Assembly: GCA_002238925.1 (NCBI GenBank)
Contig: MPNH01000003.1
Location: 80,336-144,335, forward strand
Direction: 5' to 3'
DNA: 64,000 nt
DNA from: Spirochaetaceae bacterium bin103
Lineage (GTDB): Bacteria; Spirochaetota; Spirochaetia; SZUA-6; Bin103
Shown here: positions 57,298-64,000 of the stretch, piece after piece
Layout: each line of letters begins with the position of its first letter
How positions within the stretch are numbered: position 1 is the first letter of the stretch
The notes under the pieces: model-generated
Databases searched by the model: none
Seen by the model: only the letters and a program-made list of their open reading frames with translations
Told to the model about the DNA's origin: nothing
Made by a program: the position numbers and the translations under genes

Positions 57298-58644
57298 GTG
57301 GGCCCTTCCGTTGCAGGAACCGTTGCAGGGACTGTTGCAGAAACGCGCGACGTGCTCAGCTACCTGAGCCACTACCGCGGGCGCCTGTTCGTGCTGCGCA
57401 TCGCGGACGACCTGCTCGGCGCCCCGCTGTTCCCGATGCTGATCAAGGACATCGTGCTCCTGCAGCGCATGGGCATCCGCATCGTGCTGGTGCCGGGCGC
57501 GCGCCACGCCATCGACGCCGCTCTCGGGGATGCGTCGCGTGGCGCGGCGGCCGGGGCCGCGCCGCCTGCCGGCATCGGCGAACGGCGCGTCACCGCGGAC
57601 GCGGACATGGAGACGGTCATCGCCGCATCCACCCGGGTAGCCAACGAAATCCTCGCGCTGCTCACCGAGAGCGGCGCCCGCGCGGTGGCCGGCAACTGGG
57701 TACGCGCGCGCACCGCGGGCGTGGTGGACGGCGTCGACTACCAGCGCACCGGCCGCGTTGAGCGCGTCGATGCCAAGCTGCTGTCTGCCCTGCTGGAGAC
57801 CGACGCGATCCCGATCATCTCCAACATCGGCTGGAACGCGGTCGGCAAGTCCTACAACATCTCCAGCCTGGAGCTGGCCGTGGCGGCGGCGCAGGCGATG
57901 CGGGCGGCCAAGCTGTTCCTGGTCGGCACCGCGGCCGGGGTCGCGGCAGTGCCCGGCACGGGGTCGGAACTCGCCTCCCGCGCTGACGGCTTCTACTCCA
58001 GCATCGACTACCGCGCCGCCGAGCGTCTGCTGCAGCGATACCGCGACCGTTTCGACGCCAACCACGCGGCGCTCGTGGACGCGGCGGTGAGCGCCTGTGC
58101 GGCCGGCGTCGACCGCGTGCACGTGGTGGACGGGCGGCGCGACGGCATCCTGATCGACGAGATCTTCTCGGCCGACGGCGCCGGCACCATGTTCTACGGC
58201 GACCAGTACATCCACGTGGTGGCCGCCGGCGCCACCCACGTGCCGGAGATCATGCGCCTGCTGCAGCCACAGGTGGACGCCGGCCTGCTGGTGCCGCGCA
58301 CCGCCGGCGAGGTCGCCGACCGGCTCGGCGACTACTACGTCTACCAGGTCGACGACACCGTGCAGGGGTGCGCGGCGCTGCGCCTGCTCGACGGCGACAC
58401 CGCCGAGATCGAAAGCCTGGTGGTAAGCGAGAGCTACCGCGGCGGCGGCACCGGCGCCCGGCTGGTCTCCTTTCTGCTCGGCGAGGCGCGCCGCCGCGGC
58501 GCCCGGCGCGTCGTGGCGCTCACCACCCAATCCGCCGATTTCTTCATGGAACAGGGGTTCGTCGAGACCACGCCGGACATCCTGCCGGGCGGACGCGCCT
58601 ACGACCGCGCCCGCAACTCGCGGGTGTTGCTGAGCGACCTGTAG
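57298..58644 (+). CDS. argA: N-acetylglutamate synthase (amino-acid kinase domain + GNAT)
   Basis: A 448-residue protein starting at GTG 57298 or 57292. The N-terminal amino-acid-kinase-fold domain (~20-290) has IKDIVLLQRMGIRIVLVPGA, the insertion loop, and SNIGWNAVGKSYNISSLELA. The C-terminal GNAT domain (~300-448) has IESLVVSESYRGGGTGARLV (acetyl-CoA loop) and ALTTQSADFFMEQGFVETTP. This is the classical ArgA build, which acetylates glutamate as the first step of arginine synthesis and is normally feedback-inhibited by arginine. The start region holds three GTTGCAG-type repeats encoding VAGTVAGTVAE. It is followed by proC, so glutamate-consuming arginine and proline genes sit together. Confidence 0.88.
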   Translation: MGPSVAGTVAGTVAETRDVLSYLSHYRGRLFVLRIADDLLGAPLFPMLIKDIVLLQRMGIRIVLVPGARHAIDAALGDASRGAAAGAAPPAGIGERRVTADADMETVIAASTRVANEILALLTESGARAVAGNWVRARTAGVVDGVDYQRTGRVERVDAKLLSALLETDAIPIISNIGWNAVGKSYNISSLELAVAAAQAMRAAKLFLVGTAAGVAAVPGTGSELASRADGFYSSIDYRAAERLLQRYRDRFDANHAALVDAAVSACAAGVDRVHVVDGRRDGILIDEIFSADGAGTMFYGDQYIHVVAAGATHVPEIMRLLQPQVDAGLLVPRTAGEVADRLGDYYVYQVDDTVQGCAALRLLDGDTAEIESLVVSESYRGGGTGARLVSFLLGEARRRGARRVVALTTQSADFFMEQGFVETTPDILPGGRAYDRARNSRVLLSDL

Positions 58645-58665
58645 CCCCTGTAGCCGCGCGGCACG

Positions 58666-58693
58666 TTGCTCAGCGGCACCGGCTTGCTATAAG
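58666..58693 (+). promoter_or_regulatory. proC: Possible promoter for proC
   Basis: TTGCTC at 58666-58671 and TATAAG at 58688-58693, separated by 16 bases, resemble -35 and -10 boxes, and the GTG of proC follows 11 bases later. In that case the transcript would have almost no leader. Weak evidence from sequence resemblance alone. Confidence 0.3.
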
Positions 58694-58704
58694 TTTTTGC
58701 GACG

Positions 58705-59493
58705 GTGAGCACGATTGGCTTCATAGGGGCGGGCAACATGGGGTTTGCCCTGGCGCGCAGCCTGCAGGAGGCCGGCCTGGCACCACGCATTGCGGTGTTC
58801 GATCCGGTTGCCGAACGGTGCACGCTGTTCGAGCGCGAGTTGACCGGCGTCACCGTGGCCGGCGACGCGGGGACGGTGTGCCGGGACGCCGAGGCCACCT
58901 TCCTTGCGGTCAAGCCGCAGGACGTGCAGGCCGCGACCGCCGCCGCCGCCGGCAGCGACGCGCTGATCATCTCCATCCTCGCCGGCGTCTCGCTGGCCGA
59001 CCTGGGCGCCCGGCTGCCGCGTGCGCGGCTGGTGCGGGTCATGCCCAACACGCCGTGCCTGGTGGGTGCGATGGCGGCCGGTTACGCCGCGGCGGAGGGC
59101 GTCGGGAGCGGCGACCGCGCCCTCGTGACGCGCCTTCTGGCCGCCGCAGGGGTGGCGATCGAGGTGCCGGAGGAGCAGCTCGACGCGGTCACCGGCCTGA
59201 GCGGCTCGGGACCCGCCTACTTCGCCCGCTTCATCGAGTGGCTGAGCGCCGCCGGCGTGCAACAGGGACTCGCCCCGGACGTGGCGGCGGCACTTTCCGT
59301 GCAGACCGCGCTCGGTACGGCACTGCTGATGCAACGTCAGGAGATGGCGCCCGCCGCCCTGGTCGACATGGTCAGCTCGCCGGGCGGTACCACCGTTGCC
59401 GGACGGCGCGAGCTGGAGGCGGGCGCGGTGCAGGCGGCGCTGGAGCGCACCGTGGCCGCGGCGACCGCGCGCAGCCGCGAACTGGGAGCGTGA
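58705..59493 (+). CDS. proC: Pyrroline-5-carboxylate reductase
   Basis: A 262-residue NAD(P)H-dependent reductase that performs the last step of proline synthesis. The N-terminal Rossmann motif is TIGFIGAGNMGFALARSL. The conserved VRVMPNTPCLVGAMAAGYAA follows at ~115. The C-terminal dimer/active-site region contains VTGLSGSGPAYFARFIEWL and VSSPGGTTVAGRRELEAG (the SPGGTT signature). It starts at GTG 58705. proA and proB follow on the same strand, giving all three enzymes from glutamate to proline in one cluster. Confidence 0.94.
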   Translation: MSTIGFIGAGNMGFALARSLQEAGLAPRIAVFDPVAERCTLFERELTGVTVAGDAGTVCRDAEATFLAVKPQDVQAATAAAAGSDALIISILAGVSLADLGARLPRARLVRVMPNTPCLVGAMAAGYAAAEGVGSGDRALVTRLLAAAGVAIEVPEEQLDAVTGLSGSGPAYFARFIEWLSAAGVQQGLAPDVAAALSVQTALGTALLMQRQEMAPAALVDMVSSPGGTTVAGRRELEAGAVQAALERTVAAATARSRELGA

Positions 59494-59542
59494 AAAAGAT
59501 GCCTCTGCACGGCCCGCGGGCCGATATTCTTGGACGAGTGGT

Positions 59543-60890
59543 ATGACGGTACGCGAGATGGCCGAGGCGGCCCGCACCGCCAGCCGGCGGTTGGCCAACG
59601 CCTCCACGGCAGCCAAGAACGCCGCGCTGGAACGAATCGCCGCCAACCTGGAGGCGCGGCGGGACACGATCGTGGCCGCCAACCGGGCGGACCTGGAACA
59701 CGCCGCCGGCGCCGGCGGGGCGGGGGCGCGCCACGCCCGGGGCGTCAAACCGGGCGGACCGGGCACCCGCCGCCGGCGCCGGCGTGGCGGCGCCGCTGAT
59801 CCAGCGGCTGGGCCTGGAGAAGAAGTACGCCGGCGTGGTGGACGGGGTGCGGCAACTGATCGCGCTGCCCGATCCGGCCGGCGAGATCCTTGGGCGCCGG
59901 CGCCTGGATGACGATTTCGTGCTGACCCGGATCGCGGTACCGATCGGGGTCCTTGGCATCGTCTTCGAGTCGCGCCCGGACGCGCTCGTGCAGATCGCCA
60001 CGTTGTGCCTGAAATCCGGCAACGCCGCCATTCTCAAGGGCGGCTCGGAGGCGAGCCGCACCAACGCCGCGCTGTTCGACGCCATCGACGCGGCGCTGCG
60101 CGAGGATCCGGCGCTGGCCGGCGCCCTGCACCTGGCCGAGACGCGCGCCGAGATCCAGTCTCTGCTTGCCCTCGACGACCTGGTCGACCTGATCATCCCA
60201 CGCGGCAGCAACGAGCTGGTGCGCGACATCAAGGATGCCACGCGCATCCCGGTGATGGGTCACGCCGACGGCATCTGCCACGTGTTCGTCGACGCCGGTG
60301 CCGACGTGGCGATGGCCGCGCGCATCACCCGCGATGCCAAGACGCAATACCCGGCGGTATGCAACGCGGCCGAGACGCTGCTGGTGCACGAGGCGATTGC
60401 GCCACGCTTCCTGCCGGCGGCGGCCTTGGCATTGCGGGATGCGGGCGTGGAACTGCGCGGCGACGCCGCCACCCGCGCGCTGATCGAGGCGGCACCGTGC
60501 AGCGACGCCGACTGGGACACCGAGTATCTGGACCTGGTGCTGGCCATCAAGGTGGTCGCCGGATTCGACGAGGCGGTCGAGTTCATCAACGCGCACGGCA
60601 GCCACCACACCGACACCATCGTCACCGCCGACGCCGCGGCCGCCGAGAGCTTTCTCTCGCGGGTCGATTCCGCCACCGTGCTGTGGAACGCATCGACCCG
60701 GTTCGCCGACGGCTTCCGGTTCGGCATGGGTGCCGAGGTGGGCATCTCCACCAATCGTGTGCACGCCCGCGGCCCGGTCGGGCTGGACGGCCTGGTTACC
60801 TACAAGTACCAGGTGCGCGGCTCCGGCCAGGTCGTGGCCGACTACGAGAGCGGCGCACGCTCGTACCGCTACGAGGAGCTTCCCACGTGA
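59543..60890 (+). CDS. proA: Glutamate-5-semialdehyde dehydrogenase, frame broken by a 67-bp insertion
   Basis: ProA reduces gamma-glutamyl phosphate to glutamate semialdehyde. The first ~55 codons from ATG 59543 (TVREMAEAARTASRRLANAS ... AANRADLEHAAGAG) are one frame; the rest (VAAPLIQRLGLEKKYAGVVD onward) is another. Between them is a 67-bp insertion bounded by a 17-bp direct repeat (59701-59717 and 59768-59784). Removing 67 bp restores a continuous ProA frame of ~426 residues. The catalytic Cys is intact in TQYPAVCNAAETLLVH, as are AILKGGSEASRTNAALFDAI and GADVAMAARITRDAK. A GTG at 59784 could start a protein without the N-terminal helices. The stop overlaps proB (GTGA). Confidence 0.85.
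59701..59784. repeat. 17-bp direct repeat bounding the insertion in proA
   Basis: CGCCGCCGGCGCCGGCG occurs at 59701-59717 and again at 59768-59784. The repeat plus 50 intervening bases make up 67 extra bases relative to a normal proA frame. The intervening segment is very GC-rich and shows no transposase or clear inverted-repeat ends. Confidence 0.75.
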
Positions 60891-61720
60891 CCCGGCTGAT
60901 CAAGATCGGCAGCGCCCTGATCAGTCCTTCCGGGCGGCTCGATCACGTGTTCCTGGTCTCCAAGTGCACGGAGATCGCCGCGCTGCTGGACGCCGGCGAC
61001 CGGGTGGTGCTGGTCAGCTCCGGGGCGGTCGCGGCCGGCATGGAGGTGACCGACCACAGCGAACGCCCGAGCGAGACCCTGGAACTGCAACTGCTCGCCG
61101 GCATCGGCCAGACCCGGCTCATGAAGTACTACCGCGATTACCTCGGCTACTACGGGCGGCAAACCGCGCAGCTGCTGCTGACCCACCACAACTTCGCGTC
61201 GTCCAGCGAGGAGCTCACCGTGAGCCGGCTGCTGGAGGCGTACCTGGAGCGCGGCATGGTGCCGATCATCAACGAGAATGACGTGGTCAACAAGGAGGAG
61301 TTGGAGCACCGCGGCCACTTTACCGACAACGACATTCTCGCCGCCCTGGTCGCCGAGCGGCTGCACGTGGACCAGGCGCTGCTGCTGACCAACGTGGACG
61401 GGTTGATGCGTCGCCGCAGCGACGGCAACGGCGGCAGCACCGACAATCTGGTGCGCACCGTGGAGACGGTGACCGACGAGGTCAAGGCGCTGGCCTGGGG
61501 CGGCCCGTCGGCCGTCGGACTCGGCGGCATGTACTCCAAGGTGGTGGCCGCCGAGCGCATGACGGCACGCGGCATCGAGGTGATCGTCGGCAACGGGCGC
61601 CTGCCGCTGACCACCCTGATCCACAAGCCTGACCGGCGCACGGTATTCCTGGCGCAGACGGACGCGCGCAACACCGCCTCGGATGCCGCTGCGAAGGACC
61701 CCGCCTCCGCGCGCCGGTAA
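60887..61720 (+). CDS. proB: Glutamate 5-kinase without PUA domain
   Basis: A 277-residue amino-acid kinase that phosphorylates glutamate in the first step of proline synthesis. The GTG at 60887 overlaps the proA stop by 4 nt. Motifs are RLIKIGSALISPSGRLDHVF, RVVLVSSGAVAAGM, MVPIINENDVVNKEELEHRG, FTDNDILAALVAERLHVDQA, LLTNVDGLMRR and VGLGGMYSKVVAAERMTARG. The protein ends after the kinase domain, so the C-terminal PUA domain present in E. coli ProB is missing, a known variant. It should still be feedback-inhibited by proline through the kinase domain. proC, proA and proB are in one transcription unit. Confidence 0.93.
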   Translation: MTRLIKIGSALISPSGRLDHVFLVSKCTEIAALLDAGDRVVLVSSGAVAAGMEVTDHSERPSETLELQLLAGIGQTRLMKYYRDYLGYYGRQTAQLLLTHHNFASSSEELTVSRLLEAYLERGMVPIINENDVVNKEELEHRGHFTDNDILAALVAERLHVDQALLLTNVDGLMRRRSDGNGGSTDNLVRTVETVTDEVKALAWGGPSAVGLGGMYSKVVAAERMTARGIEVIVGNGRLPLTTLIHKPDRRTVFLAQTDARNTASDAAAKDPASARR

Positions 61721-61760
61721 CCGGGCCGGCGCTCAGGCTCAGACCGCGATCTTCCGGCTG

Positions 61761-63104
61761 CTATCCGGCGGCGAGCAACGCCTCGGCCAGAGTCCGGCAC
61801 TCCTCCGCCGTGTGGGCGGTGGACAGGAAACCCACCTCGAAGCCGGACGGCGGCAGGTACAGGCCGCGTTCCAGGAAGCCGGCGTAGGCACCGTTGAAGC
61901 GTGCAATTGCAGCGTCGGCGATCTGGTGCGCGGCGCGCGGCCGGTCGGTCCCGTAGTAGGGCCACAGCATCGACCCGCTGCGGATCAGCTGCAGGCCGGC
62001 CGGTGAAGCGGTGCGGACCGCCTGCTCCACGGCGGCGCCCAACCGCTCCAGCTCGGCGTAACGCGCGGGGTCGGTCAGGGCGTCGAGCGTGGCGATGCCG
62101 GCGGCCACCGACAGCGGGTTGCCGCTCAGGGTGCCGGCCTGGTACACCGGGCCGACCGGGGCAAGTTGCTCCAGCAGCGCGGCTCGCCCCGCTACCGCGC
62201 CGATCGGCATGCCGCCGCCGATAATCTTGCCGAGCGTGACCAGGTCGGGCTGCAGGCGCGCGGCGGCGGGCGACGCTCCATAGCGCAGGCGGAACCCGCT
62301 GATTACCTCGTCGGCGATCAGCAGCGCGCCGGCGCGGCGGGGTTCGGCGGGCAGGGGGTTCAGGAACTCATCGCGCTGCCGCAGCGCGCCGGCGCGGCGG
62401 GTTTCGGCGGCCAGGTGATCCAGGAACTCATCGCGCTGCTGCAGGAGCCCGTTGTTGGCCGGCACCGGCTCCACGATGACGGCCGCGACCGCGTCGCCGT
62501 GCTCGGCGAACACCGCGCTCACCGATTCCTCGTCGTCCAGGCGCGCCACCACCGTGGCGCCCGCGATCCGGTCCGGCACCCCGGCCGAGCTGGCCAGCCC
62601 GGTGGTGGCCAGGCCCGATCCCGCCTTTACCAGCAGGCTGTCGTGATGGCCGTGGTAGCCGCCCTCGAACTTGACGATCAGCGGCCGCCCGGTGGCGCCG
62701 CGGGCCATGCGCATGGCGGTCATCACCGCCTCCGTGCCGGAACTTACCAGCCGCACCCGCTCGGCGCCGTCGTAGCCAGCGACGATGAGCGCCGCCAGGT
62801 CGGCCTCGGCCGCATGGCAGGCGCCGAACGACAGGCCGCGTTCGGCCGCGCGCTGCACCGCGGAGACGACCGCCGGATCGGCGTGGCCAAGAATCAGCGG
62901 CCCCCACGACTGGCAGAAGTCCACGTACTCGCGGCCGTCCGCATCACGTACCCTGCTGCCGTGTGCCGTGTCGAAGAACACCGGCGTACCGCCGACCGCC
63001 CCGAACGCCCGCACCGGGCTGTTGACGCCGCCGGGAAGCAGCCCCTGCGCACGCTCGTAGAGCCGCTCCGAACGCGGCCGCTGTGCCGCTCCGCTCACCG
63101 GCAT
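61761..63104 (-). CDS. hemL: Glutamate-1-semialdehyde 2,1-aminomutase with a 20-residue internal duplication
   Basis: A 447-residue PLP enzyme that makes 5-aminolevulinate for tetrapyrroles in the C5 pathway. The start ATG 63104 gives the family N-terminus RSERLYERAQGLLPGGVNSP. Motifs are DFCQSWGPLILGHADPAVV, VRLVSSGTEAVMTAMRMARG, FEGGYHGHHDSLLVKAGSG, the PLP Lys in LVTLGKIIGGGMPIGAVAGR, and YQAGTLSGNPLSVAAG. Residues encoded by 62321-62440 are two tandem copies of a 20-residue unit (QRDEFLDHLAAETRRAGAL, QRDEFLNPLPAEPRRAGAL), just before LLIADEVISGFR. Most HemL proteins have one copy here (FLxxLRxLxxxxGALLIxDEV). The frame is kept, but function with the extra helix is uncertain. Confidence 0.9.
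   Translation of the reverse strand: MPVSGAAQRPRSERLYERAQGLLPGGVNSPVRAFGAVGGTPVFFDTAHGSRVRDADGREYVDFCQSWGPLILGHADPAVVSAVQRAAERGLSFGACHAAEADLAALIVAGYDGAERVRLVSSGTEAVMTAMRMARGATGRPLIVKFEGGYHGHHDSLLVKAGSGLATTGLASSAGVPDRIAGATVVARLDDEESVSAVFAEHGDAVAAVIVEPVPANNGLLQQRDEFLDHLAAETRRAGALRQRDEFLNPLPAEPRRAGALLIADEVISGFRLRYGASPAAARLQPDLVTLGKIIGGGMPIGAVAGRAALLEQLAPVGPVYQAGTLSGNPLSVAAGIATLDALTDPARYAELERLGAAVEQAVRTASPAGLQLIRSGSMLWPYYGTDRPRAAHQIADAAIARFNGAYAGFLERGLYLPPSGFEVGFLSTAHTAEECRTLAEALLAAG
62321..62440. repeat. 60-bp tandem duplication in hemL
   Basis: Units 62321-62380 and 62381-62440 align base for base with about six differences. Both begin GCAGCGCGCCGGCGCGGCGG and end CAGGAACTCATCGCGCTGC. The unit is exactly 20 codons, so the hemL frame is maintained. 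Confidence 0.9.
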
Positions 63105-63189
63105 CCGCCCGCCCGGCCATCGTGCACACCGGCGTGCACCGTTCCCCCAACCACGCCGCGAGCGCGTGCTGTTCCTCTGTTCATGTCGC

Positions 63190-64000
63190 TCAAGATAGTA
63201 CTGCTTTGATGGAATCGTTTTCGAAGGCGTCCTGCGCCGCCGCCGCCGGCACCTCGTCGCCGGGCGGCGGGCCACCGGCAGCCCACGCCTCGAGGGCGCC
63301 CCGGCAGCCGGCGGTGGTGCCGCGCAGGCGGTACGAACGCCAGCCGCGGCCGTCCGGGGCGGCGATGCCATAGTGCAGTTCCCAGCAGCCGGCGGCGGCG
63401 GGCCGCGCCCAGGCCCCGCACGGCGCCGCGCAGCCGCCTCCCAGGGCGCGCAGGACGGCGCGCTCCAGCTCCACCGCGGTGCGCGTGGGCGCGTGGTCGA
63501 GGGCGGCCAGCAGGCCCGCGGCGGCGCCATCCCGACGCGCCTGCACCGCCAGCGCGCCCTGCCCCGGGGCCGGTTGCCAGTGTTCCGGCGGCAACGGCAG
63601 CAGGCACAGGCCTGCAAGCGATGCGTCGAGCCGCGCCAGGCCCGCATGCGCCAGCACCACCGCGGCCAGGTCGCCGTCGCGGCAACGGCGCAGCCGGGTC
63701 GGGACGTTGCCGCGCACCTCCACCACGCGCACGTGCGGGGCGAAGGTGCGCAGCAAGGCCGCCCGCCGCGGCGAGCTGGTGCCGACGGCCGCGCCCGCGC
63801 GCAGTCCCAGCGGGGCAGCGCGATCGACCCCGCCAGGCGCCGCCACCAACACGTCACCGGCGCCCGCGCGCGGAGGGATGGCGGCCAGGCACAGACCGTC
63901 GGCGTCGTCCAGCGGCAGGTCCTTCAGGGAGTGCACGGCGGCGGCCGCGTCGCCGCGCGCCACCGCTGCCGCTACCTCGGAAGTGAATACCCCGGCAGCG
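63190..64000 (-). CDS. hemC: Hydroxymethylbilane synthase (porphobilinogen deaminase), N-terminal end outside window
   Basis: The frame is open to the right edge of the window (reading GVFTSEVAAAVARGDAAAAV at the edge), so the gene starts beyond base 64000. Visible motifs are AAVHSLKDLPLDDADGL (catalytic region with the usual HSxKD), AVGTSSPRRAALLRTFAP, VRVVEVRGNVPTRLRR, WQPAPGQGALAVQARR, and the dipyrromethane-cofactor Cys in VLRALGGGCAAPCGAW. HemC polymerises four porphobilinogen molecules into hydroxymethylbilane. It precedes hemL in the direction of transcription with 85 bases between, a heme gene pair. The C-terminal domain is complete. Confidence 0.92.
   Translation of the reverse strand, partial: AAGVFTSEVAAAVARGDAAAAVHSLKDLPLDDADGLCLAAIPPRAGAGDVLVAAPGGVDRAAPLGLRAGAAVGTSSPRRAALLRTFAPHVRVVEVRGNVPTRLRRCRDGDLAAVVLAHAGLARLDASLAGLCLLPLPPEHWQPAPGQGALAVQARRDGAAAGLLAALDHAPTRTAVELERAVLRALGGGCAAPCGAWARPAAAGCWELHYGIAAPDGRGWRSYRLRGTTAGCRGALEAWAAGGPPPGDEVPAAAAQDAFENDSIKAVLS

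Overview
The window is a GC-rich bacterial chromosome segment with closely packed, often overlapping genes. A spirochaete origin (Spirochaetota, possibly a free-living or host-associated marine lineage) is my best inference. The support is a tatT-tatP-tatQM cluster, the TPR-protein-associated TRAP transporter known from Treponema pallidum; a sugar-type ABC binding protein whose signal peptide ends in the GG-x-EQEG style common in spirochaetes; and a Bdr-like repetitive coiled-coil membrane protein. None of these proves the assignment.

Layout. (1) 1-4489: a translationally coupled defence-like operon: the C-terminal part of a large Eco57I-type adenine methylase, a Septu/PtuA-like ATPase, a PtuB-like HNH nuclease (TIGR02646 type) and a second HNH nuclease. 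The ATPase and first HNH gene each carry a single-base frameshift. (2) 4545-10656: an OLD-like ATPase/TOPRIM nuclease, a decayed sulfatase, an ATPase/TOPRIM gene that has lost its P-loop and is joined to a piece of sulfatase, an XRE-ImmA/IrrE regulator, and a PIN gene cut off after about 16 codons. (3) 10691-17321: two cytosolic-looking sulfatases around an LplB/YtcP-type ABC importer. (4) 17361-19418: a MazE/AbrB-PIN toxin-antitoxin pair with a palindromic operator, a gene stub and an AAA_14/DUF4143 ATPase. (5) 19649-33930: core metabolism (E2 and E3 of a 2-oxoacid dehydrogenase, rlmN, fructose-bisphosphate aldolase, xylose isomerase, acyltransferase, CTP synthase, adenylosuccinate synthetase) plus a Calx-beta/arylsulfotransferase lipoprotein. 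(6) 34019-38741: a second toxin-antitoxin pair, a broken DUF4143 ATPase, a third sulfatase, a beta-class DNA methyltransferase and RidA. (7) 39088-43725: one isolated, lower-GC 1545-residue gene with an Mrr-like nuclease, a STAND-type NTPase and a long C-terminal sensor-like region, an Avs-like immune protein and the best candidate here for an undescribed system. (8) 44015-64000: aroA, an NfeD/SPFH membrane operon, a formylglycine-generating enzyme, serC, tatT-tatP-tatQM, a repeat protein, an alpha/beta hydrolase, argA, proC-proA-proB, hemL and the end of hemC.

How it fits together. Three intact sulfatases with Cys-type active sites (CxPSR) lack signal peptides. They should be activated by the formylglycine-generating enzyme at 48.7-49.6 kb and could desulfate substrates brought in by the ABC importer. 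The defence genes sit next to sulfatase copies, and two breakpoints (9.1 kb and 10.65 kb) join defence genes to sulfatase sequence, which suggests rearrangement between sulfatase paralogues. Several core genes carry homopolymer or short-duplication frameshifts (ATPase, HNH, tatQM, proA). Whether these are biological or assembly errors is the main technical uncertainty of the window.
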